DNA of 20,951 bases from UBA6165 sp044233745 (GTDB taxonomy: Bacteria > Bacteroidota > Bacteroidia > Flavobacteriales_D > Crocinitomicaceae): NCBI GenBank assembly GCA_044233745.1, contig JBIIJN010000046.1:1-20951 (forward strand). The letters are read 5' to 3'. Of this stretch, positions 16,095 through 20,951 are shown piece by piece. The notes under the pieces are model-generated. The model worked only from the letters and a program-made list of their open reading frames with translations. It was not told where the DNA came from and did no database searches. The position numbers were made by a program, and so were the translations under genes. The stretch's first letter is position 1; the number at the start of each line of letters is the position of its first letter.

Positions 16095-16586
16095 ATGAAA
16101 CTAACTGAAATTCAGGAACTAATAAAATTCGTGTCACGCTCAGGTGTTACAGAAGTTGAAATTGAACAAAAAGATTTCAAAATCAAAATCACAACGGAAA
16201 CTAAAAAGCCACGTAAAGAAGAAACGGTTTATGTTCAAGCGGCGCCTGTTGCGACACCGGTTCAAGCCGCGCCCGTTGCAGCGCCAGCACCAACAGCAGC
16301 ACCTACTCCAGCCGCACCAGCTGCAGCTGCTGAAGAATCCAGCAATTTGATTACAATCAAGTCGCCTATGATTGGAACATTCTACCGCTCTCCAGGCCCA
16401 GACAAAGATTTGTTTGTTAATGTTGGTGACAGCGTACAAAAAGGTTCTGTGCTTTGCATCATCGAAGCCATGAAATTATTCAACGAAATTGAATCTGAGG
16501 TTTCAGGTAAAATTGTGAAAGTATTGGTTGACGATGCTTCTCCAGTTGAATACGATCAGCCTTTGTTTTTGGTTGACCCATCATAA
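16095..16586 (+). CDS. accB: biotin carboxyl carrier protein of acetyl-CoA carboxylase
   Basis: This is the carrier that holds biotin for acetyl-CoA carboxylase, the first committed step of fatty acid synthesis. Residues 1-40 form the N-terminal oligomerisation segment (MKLTEIQELIKFV). Residues 48-80 are a flexible Ala/Pro linker with four near-repeats of AAPVA type. Residues 83-163 form the biotinyl domain. The biotinylated lysine is Lys127 in CIIEAMKLFNEIE, and SPMIGTFYRSPGPD is the preceding loop. The full length of 163 residues is standard. Possible weak -7 element TACTTTAG lies before it at about 16063-16070. It is followed by accC after 85 bp containing a nested hairpin. Confidence 0.96.
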   Translation: MKLTEIQELIKFVSRSGVTEVEIEQKDFKIKITTETKKPRKEETVYVQAAPVATPVQAAPVAAPAPTAAPTPAAPAAAAEESSNLITIKSPMIGTFYRSPGPDKDLFVNVGDSVQKGSVLCIIEAMKLFNEIESEVSGKIVKVLVDDASPVEYDQPLFLVDPS

Positions 16587-16597
16587 TCGATAGCAAA

Positions 16598-16634
16598 GCC
16601 CAACTGCCTGGAAACATTTCCAATCCATTTGGGC
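16598..16634 (+). promoter_or_regulatory. nested hairpin in the accB-accC spacer
   Basis: Outer arms GCCCAA (16598-16603) and TTGGGC (16629-16634) enclose inner arms TGGAA (16609-16613) and TTCCA (16618-16622) with loop ACAT. Interior loops are 5 and 6 nt, and no T-run follows, so it is not a typical terminator. It could set the AccB:AccC ratio by affecting mRNA processing or decay. Confidence 0.45.
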
Positions 16635-16671
16635 AACTTGCATTCATGTCTAATAATCTAATTGAAAAAAC

Positions 16672-18006
16672 ATGTTTAAAAAAATATTGATTGCCAATAG
16701 GGGCGAAATTGCGCTTCGTGTGATTAGAACCTGTAAGGAAATGGGCATTAAAACTGTGGCGGTTTATTCAACTGCCGATAGAGATAGCTTACCCGTTCGC
16801 TTTGCCGATGAAGCGGTTTGTATTGGTCCGGCTGTGAGCTCTAAATCGTATTTGAGTATTCCCAATATTATTGCAGCAGCTGAAATCACCAATGCAGATG
16901 CCATTCATCCGGGCTATGGTTTTTTGTCTGAAAATGAAAAATTCTCAAAAGTTTGTCAAGACCACGGCATCAAGTTTATTGGCGCCTTGCCTGAACAAAT
17001 TGCTGGTATGGGAGACAAAGCCACGGCAAAAGCTACAATGCTTGCTGCTGGTGTGCCATGTATTCCAGGGTCAAAAGGACTTCTAAAAGATATGGACGAT
17101 GCCAAGAAAAACGCCAAAGTCATTGTTTATCCAGTTATCTTGAAAGCGACTGCTGGTGGTGGTGGAAAAGGTATGCGCATCGTTTGGAAAGAGGAAGATC
17201 TTCAAGCCGCTTGGGATTCTGCACGTCAGGAAGCTGGAGCAGCATTTGGCAACGATGGCATTTATATGGAAAAATACATCGAAGAGCCACGTCACATTGA
17301 AATTCAAATTGCTGGCGACCAATATGGAAATACTTGTCACCTTTCAGAACGCGATTGCTCTATTCAGCGTCGTCACCAGAAATTGGTTGAAGAAACCCCA
17401 AGTCCATTCATGACAGACGAACTTCGTGAAAGAATGGGTGAAGCAGCCATCAAAGCTGCAAAAGCCGTGAACTACGAAGGTGTAGGTACTGTTGAGTTTT
17501 TGGTGGATAAAAATCGCGACTTCTATTTCATGGAAATGAATACCAGAATTCAGGTTGAACACACCATCACAGAGGAAGTAATTGACTACGACTTGATTAA
17601 AGAACAAATCAAAATTGCCTTTGGTGAAAAAATTTCTGGAAAAAATTATTATCCAACCATGCATGCCATTCAGTGCAGAATCAACGCGGAAGACCCTTAC
17701 AACGACTTCCGACCATCGCCAGGAAAAATCACTTCCTACCATTCTCCAGGTGGTAATGGTGTGCGAATTGATACGCATGTTTATGCTGGCTATACCATTC
17801 CGCCGAACTACGATTCAATGATTGCCAAATTGATCACTGTGGCGCAAACCCGTGAAGAAGCCATTTTGAAAATGAAACGCGCCTTGGAAGAATATGTGAT
17901 TGAGGGTGTTAAAACTACAATTCCTTTCCACCTCAAATTGATGGACAATCCCGATTTCAGAGCGGGCAATTTTACCACCAAATTTATGGAAACGTTTGAA
18001 TTCTAA
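16672..18006 (+). CDS. accC: acetyl-CoA carboxylase, biotin carboxylase subunit
   Basis: AccC uses ATP and bicarbonate to carboxylate the biotin on AccB. The 444-residue protein has the N-terminal preATP-grasp domain (KILIANRGEIALRVIRTCKE, then IHPGYGFLSEN near 79-88) and the ATP-grasp domain. The latter carries the glycine-rich loop GGGGKGMR at 162-169 and the catalytic block MNTRIQVEHTITEE at 289-302. The biotin-carboxylase C-terminal domain has CRINAEDP and ANYDSM-like PNYDSMIAKL. The frame shows no truncation, and the length is about that of E. coli AccC. It is the last gene of the operon, followed 10 bp later by a terminator. The carboxyltransferase genes accA and accD are not in the window. 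Confidence 0.96.
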   Translation: MFKKILIANRGEIALRVIRTCKEMGIKTVAVYSTADRDSLPVRFADEAVCIGPAVSSKSYLSIPNIIAAAEITNADAIHPGYGFLSENEKFSKVCQDHGIKFIGALPEQIAGMGDKATAKATMLAAGVPCIPGSKGLLKDMDDAKKNAKVIVYPVILKATAGGGGKGMRIVWKEEDLQAAWDSARQEAGAAFGNDGIYMEKYIEEPRHIEIQIAGDQYGNTCHLSERDCSIQRRHQKLVEETPSPFMTDELRERMGEAAIKAAKAVNYEGVGTVEFLVDKNRDFYFMEMNTRIQVEHTITEEVIDYDLIKEQIKIAFGEKISGKNYYPTMHAIQCRINAEDPYNDFRPSPGKITSYHSPGGNGVRIDTHVYAGYTIPPNYDSMIAKLITVAQTREEAILKMKRALEEYVIEGVKTTIPFHLKLMDNPDFRAGNFTTKFMETFEF

Positions 18007-18016
18007 AATTCTTTTT

Positions 18017-18047
18017 AACCCACCTCATTGCGATGGTGGGTTTTTTT
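18017..18047 (+). terminator. intrinsic terminator of the acc operon
   Basis: An 8-bp stem AACCCACC/GGTGGGTT with a 10-nt loop is followed by T7 and G. It lies 10 bp after the accC stop. Confidence 0.92.
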
Positions 18048-18057
18048 GCTAATTTTG
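18028..18057 (+). promoter_or_regulatory. promoter overlapping the acc terminator
   Basis: TTG (18028-18030) lies in the loop of the terminator hairpin. It is followed after exactly 19 bases by TAATTTTG (18050-18057), just past the T-run. Both boxes and the spacing fit the Bacteroidota consensus. The -7 box ends 20 bp before the TTG start codon at 18077, the same distance as for the operon promoter at 13336. Confidence 0.7.
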
Positions 18058-18076
18058 TTAGATAAACACCTCCCAT

Positions 18077-18451
18077 TTGCTCCGCTTACAAACCATAGCA
18101 TTATTAATTGTTTTATTGGCTCCCTTTGCTTATAAGACCTATTTAGTTGCCGATTTCGTGTTGCTACAAGATTATTATGCCACCGAACTATGTGTAAACA
18201 AAGACGATGTTTCAAAAAACTGCAATGGTTTGTGTCAGCTGAATCAAGCTTTATCATCAACTCAGCAAGAACAAGATAGTGCTCCTATTAATTTGCAAGA
18301 AATCCAACTGCCACCTTTTTTGGTGCCTTCATTTTTTCAACTGACAAAAATTTCTCTCGTAGAAAAAGTAAAACATTGTTACGCTTATTCTTTTGATTAC
18401 GATCCCAGTTATTTCAATCCGCCTTCACAGCCACCGCAGCACTTCTGTTAG
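18077..18451 (+). CDS. small cysteine-containing membrane-anchored protein
   Basis: This 124-residue protein has one N-terminal hydrophobic segment (residues 5-18, an uncleaved anchor or signal) followed by a polar part with Cys39, Cys49 and Cys53 in LCVNKDDVSKNCNGLCQL. Cys101 and the C-terminal QHFC follow. The CNGxCQL motif recalls a small Bacteroidota protein family with CNGKCQL that, to my recollection, is often found near MbnP-like proteins. A copper or other metal role is inferred. The start is TTG: the frame is closed by a TAG at 18059 and no ATG or GTG lies between. The promoter position 20 bp upstream agrees with it. It precedes the MbnP-like gene by 50 bp and likely shares its transcript. 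Confidence 0.7.
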   Translation: MLRLQTIALLIVLLAPFAYKTYLVADFVLLQDYYATELCVNKDDVSKNCNGLCQLNQALSSTQQEQDSAPINLQEIQLPPFLVPSFFQLTKISLVEKVKHCYAYSFDYDPSYFNPPSQPPQHFC

Positions 18452-18501
18452 TTCTCTACAACCAAATCTACTTCCTTTTCGTAAATCAAATAAAAACTAA
18501 C

Positions 18502-19281
18502 ATGAAAACAAAAATTTTTGGTGCTTTAGCACTTATGGCGTTTGCCACGTTTACCTTAAACAGTTGTAAAAAACCACATCCCACAGAACCCCATCCAACT
18601 GAGGGAATAGTTGAAATAGAATTCGATCACAAATGGGGCCCTTCGAATGCCGCGTTCGCGTTGAACTCAGCCTTAACACATCCGGCAAGTGGAGAAACAA
18701 TCACGTTCACAACATTGAAATATTACATCAGCAATGTGAAATTAAGAAAAGAAGACGGCACATGGTGGTCTCAGCCTGAAAGCTATCACCTCATCGTTGT
18801 GGGTGACAACACCGCGCCTTCTATAAACTTGGAAAAAGTGCCTGTTGGAACATACACCGCTATTGAATATACGATTGGTGTAGATTCTACCAGAAACGTT
18901 TCAGGAGCTCAAACGGGTGCGCTAGCACCTTCTAATGGAATGTTTTGGAGTTGGTTAACTGGTTATATCTTCATCAAGGCAGAAGGCACATCGCCAGAAT
19001 CAGGCGCAAGCAATGGTGAATTCAAATATCACATTGGTGGTTTCAAAAACGAAAACAATACCAACGCTATTCGTGTAAACACGCAAGATTTTCCAAGCGT
19101 AATGAACGTTGATGGCCATGAAGGACACAACTCAAAAATTCATTTTTATGTAAATGCAGCACGTTTTTGGCATGGCGGTATATCATTACAAGATATGCAT
19201 ACCGTTCACATGCCTGGTGCAAATGCACAAACCATTGCCACCAATTTTCAAGGGGCTTTTGTAATTCATCATATCCACTAA
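18502..19281 (+). CDS. MbnP-like lipoprotein
   Basis: This 259-residue lipoprotein has a lipobox at LNSC (Cys22) and a proline-rich linker. The MbnP-like domain begins at GIVEIEFDHKWGP. Typical features include a beta-rich fold with TFTTLKYYISNVKL, the GMFWSWLTGYIFIKAEG block with its conserved Trp residues, and FKYHIGGF. MbnP proteins are periplasmic copper-binding partners of the di-haem enzyme MbnH in methanobactin systems, and homologues occur outside such systems. The MbnH-type cytochrome peroxidase gene that often accompanies them is not visible downstream here. The C-terminus is His-rich (MHTVHMPG and IHHIH), compatible with metal binding. It lies in one unit with the preceding cysteine protein and ends at a clear terminator. 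Confidence 0.83.
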   Translation: MKTKIFGALALMAFATFTLNSCKKPHPTEPHPTEGIVEIEFDHKWGPSNAAFALNSALTHPASGETITFTTLKYYISNVKLRKEDGTWWSQPESYHLIVVGDNTAPSINLEKVPVGTYTAIEYTIGVDSTRNVSGAQTGALAPSNGMFWSWLTGYIFIKAEGTSPESGASNGEFKYHIGGFKNENNTNAIRVNTQDFPSVMNVDGHEGHNSKIHFYVNAARFWHGGISLQDMHTVHMPGANAQTIATNFQGAFVIHHIH

Positions 19282-19302
19282 ATTTTACTTTTCAAAATGG
19301 CA

Positions 19303-19336
19303 AGAGCTTGTTTCACCCGAAGCAAGCTCTTTTTTT
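19303..19336 (+). terminator. intrinsic terminator after the MbnP-like gene
   Basis: An 8-bp stem AGAGCTTG/CAAGCTCT with a 12-nt loop is followed by six further T and a G, the last stem base also being T. It starts 21 bp after the stop codon. Confidence 0.92.
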
Positions 19337-19363
19337 GTGATTTTTCGTAAAAAATGAAATCGC

Positions 19364-19371
19364 TACATTTG
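19364..19371 (+). promoter_or_regulatory. -7 promoter element before the 19423 gene
   Basis: TACATTTG is a perfect TAnnTTTG match, identical to the box before pdxA, 51 bp before the ATG at 19423. The nearest TTG is 26 bases upstream, in the terminator tail, so the -33 element is weak. Confidence 0.5.
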
Positions 19372-19422
19372 TGCATCCTTTAAAATGGCAACATTGTTGC
19401 AAAGACATTAAAAACAACCGTT

Positions 19423-20391
19423 ATGAATAAACTATTTGTTAGCTTTTTCGCTTTGTCAGCACTTCATTTTTCCTTTGCACAACGTCAAACAAATACTGAA
19501 ATTGTTCCGCTCCGCGTATCCAATATTTCTTTTCAAGATATACTGAACAACGAAAGCAATGCCTTGAATTATCACAAAACAGTAAACCAAGCACTCAAAG
19601 ACATTCTAGACGGATCAGCACTTGAAGGAATAACTGCATTAAAACCTGCACTTTACAGTTCCAGAACCACGATGCCCATTGACTGGTTTGTGGCCGGTTA
19701 TGCCTATGCCCTGCTCAACGAAAAACAAGGCGTTGATATGATGTTGAATGAGGCTTTATCGCGCGACAAAATTCTAGACTCTTTGGTGAGAACCCCTTTT
19801 TGCAGTAATATCTTTGGGGGTTTATTGGGAGAGCATGCTTGGAACGAATTTCTGGATAAAAAACGCGAATTCAAAAACCGCCGTTCAGACTTAATGCTCA
19901 TAAACACCCTCATCGAACTTGAACAACTCGAAATTGCTGTAGAGCAACTTGAAAAAACATACAAAGATTCCATTTTGGTGCATCACAAAAACGATAAAAA
20001 AGTAATAGACAAACACCAAACTCAGATACAAGCAGCCAAAGTAAATAGAGATAAAGGCTATGCACTCATAATCGATTCGGAAGCGTGGCCATTCCATAAA
20101 ATGAAAAACATAGGTCAAACCGACATCATCGAATACGACGACACGCCCAATTGGTATCAGAAAAATGAAGCACAGCTCATCAATATGCTCTACAACGAAA
20201 AGTTGCTGCCTTGGGAATTTGCTTTTATACATGACTGGCACGCCAAGAGACATCGACTGCCTCAAAAATACGCCCTTTTTTATGGGCAGCGTTTGGATGA
20301 AAAAATCGTGATGAATTGCGAAGCCATCGGTATGCCTTGGGGCGAAGTGCGCAATTTGCGTTTGTTTTACATCTTCCCAGAAAAGCCATAA
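19423..20391 (+). CDS. secreted uncharacterised protein (weak DUF6624 resemblance)
   Basis: I do not recognise this 322-residue protein with confidence. It starts MNKLFVSFFALSALHFSFAQ, a clear Sec signal peptide with a likely cut near FAQ, so it is exported. Residues 150-205 are rich in Glu, Lys and Leu and look helical or coiled-coil (LIELEQLEIAVEQLEKTY). The C-terminal third, with SEAWP, the WEFAFIHDWHAKRH stretch and the QKYALFYGQ ending, recalls the DUF6624 pattern of a GWP motif followed by a Q-x-YG-x-Q motif. The match is by eye only. There is no T9SS tail and no lipobox. The HAD phosphatase gene starts 5 bp after its stop, so the two are probably co-transcribed. Confidence 0.7.
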   Translation: MNKLFVSFFALSALHFSFAQRQTNTEIVPLRVSNISFQDILNNESNALNYHKTVNQALKDILDGSALEGITALKPALYSSRTTMPIDWFVAGYAYALLNEKQGVDMMLNEALSRDKILDSLVRTPFCSNIFGGLLGEHAWNEFLDKKREFKNRRSDLMLINTLIELEQLEIAVEQLEKTYKDSILVHHKNDKKVIDKHQTQIQAAKVNRDKGYALIIDSEAWPFHKMKNIGQTDIIEYDDTPNWYQKNEAQLINMLYNEKLLPWEFAFIHDWHAKRHRLPQKYALFYGQRLDEKIVMNCEAIGMPWGEVRNLRLFYIFPEKP

Positions 20392-20396
20392 TTAAG

Positions 20397-20951
20397 GTGA
20401 AAAACATCATTTTTGATTTGGGCGGCGTAATCTTAGACATTGATTACCAACGTACTATAGATGCTTTTCAAGAGCTGGGCTTCGTTGATTTTGATGTGCA
20501 ATATACACAAGCCAAGCAAGAAGGTGTGTTTGATGATTTTGAAGAAGGCCGAATTTCAGCAAATCACTTTGTCGATTCTCTGAAACAACATTTACCCGAC
20601 ACAATTACCAACGCACAAATCACTGCTGCTTGGAACGCTATGTTGCTCGACTGGTCACTTGAAAAAATCAATTTCATCAAAAGTCTGAAAAGCAAATACA
20701 ACTTATTCCTCTTCAGCAACACCAATGCTATTCACAAAGCGTATTTCGAAGCAAGTCTGCAAAAACAATTACACATGTCTTCGCTAGACGAATTGTTCAT
20801 TAGAGCCTATTATTCGCATGAATTTGGTAAACGCAAACCTCATCCAGAGAGTTTTCAAGCTATTTTAGATGAAAACAACCTTTTAGCCAACGAAACCTTG
20901 TTTATAGATGACTCAATTCAACACATCGAAGGTGCACAACAAATTGGTTTA
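20397..20951 (+). CDS. HAD-family phosphatase (YihX-like), N-terminal part
   Basis: This frame starts with GTG at 20397 and runs off the right edge (185 codons). All four HAD motifs are visible. Motif I is IFDLGGVILDID, in which the usual second Asp of DxD is replaced by Gly, as in the YihX-type DLGNV/DLGGV variant. Motif II is LFSNTN, motif III is the Lys in GKRKPHPESF, and motif IV is FIDDS. The order and spacing fit subfamily IA, a sugar-phosphate or nucleotide phosphatase class. YihX of E. coli acts on glucose 1-phosphate, but substrate transfer is inference. No ATG is available in frame near the beginning. The 5-bp gap from the previous gene suggests co-transcription. Confidence 0.85.
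   Translation, partial: MKNIIFDLGGVILDIDYQRTIDAFQELGFVDFDVQYTQAKQEGVFDDFEEGRISANHFVDSLKQHLPDTITNAQITAAWNAMLLDWSLEKINFIKSLKSKYNLFLFSNTNAIHKAYFEASLQKQLHMSSLDELFIRAYYSHEFGKRKPHPESFQAILDENNLLANETLFIDDSIQHIEGAQQIGL

Overview
The window looks like chromosomal DNA from a member of the Bacteroidota, most likely the Flavobacteriales and possibly a Crocinitomicaceae-like lineage. Four things point there: a secreted M43 protease ending in a type IX secretion (T9SS) sorting domain; promoters of the Bacteroidota form TTG-N19-TAnnTTTG; few recognisable Shine-Dalgarno sequences; and a ribosomal protein L32 that has lost most of its zinc ribbon. No plasmid, prophage, insertion sequence, rRNA, tRNA or CRISPR array is visible.

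Layout. Positions 1-8832 are almost entirely on the minus strand. They hold a partial alpha/beta hydrolase coupled to an M24 aminopeptidase P, an unrecognised small plus-strand gene (1672-1989), an M43 protease, an AraC-type regulator, a glycerophosphodiester phosphodiesterase lipoprotein, and the class Ia ribonucleotide reductase genes nrdB and nrdA. A 566-bp divergent region (8833-9398) with two DnaA-box-like 9-mers separates these from the plus-strand half.

The plus-strand half begins with a ComF-like phosphoribosyltransferase gene. It is followed by an S23/four-helix-bundle gene with strand-asymmetric low-complexity DNA on both sides: a C-free stretch before it and a 375-nt G-free stretch after it. 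The G-free stretch contains an array built from three 7-8-bp words. Next come a DAO-family FAD oxidoreductase and pdxA (vitamin B6 synthesis).

The main housekeeping operon (13385-18006) is a fatty-acid synthesis module: DUF177/YceD, rpmF, plsX, fabH, accB and accC. PlsX prepares acyl-phosphate for phospholipid synthesis, AccB and AccC make carboxybiotin for malonyl-CoA, and FabH starts chain elongation. The operon ends in an intrinsic terminator, and a promoter for the next unit is embedded in that hairpin. The next unit encodes a small cysteine-containing membrane protein and an MbnP-like lipoprotein, possibly linked to copper. A secreted unknown protein and a truncated YihX-like HAD phosphatase close the window.

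The best candidate for something undescribed is the S23 gene with its opposed, compositionally mirrored repeat flanks. The DnaA boxes before nrdB, the terminator/promoter overlap after accC, the accB-accC hairpin and the palindromes near 1600 are secondary leads. All functional calls come from reading motifs by eye; no database search was run.
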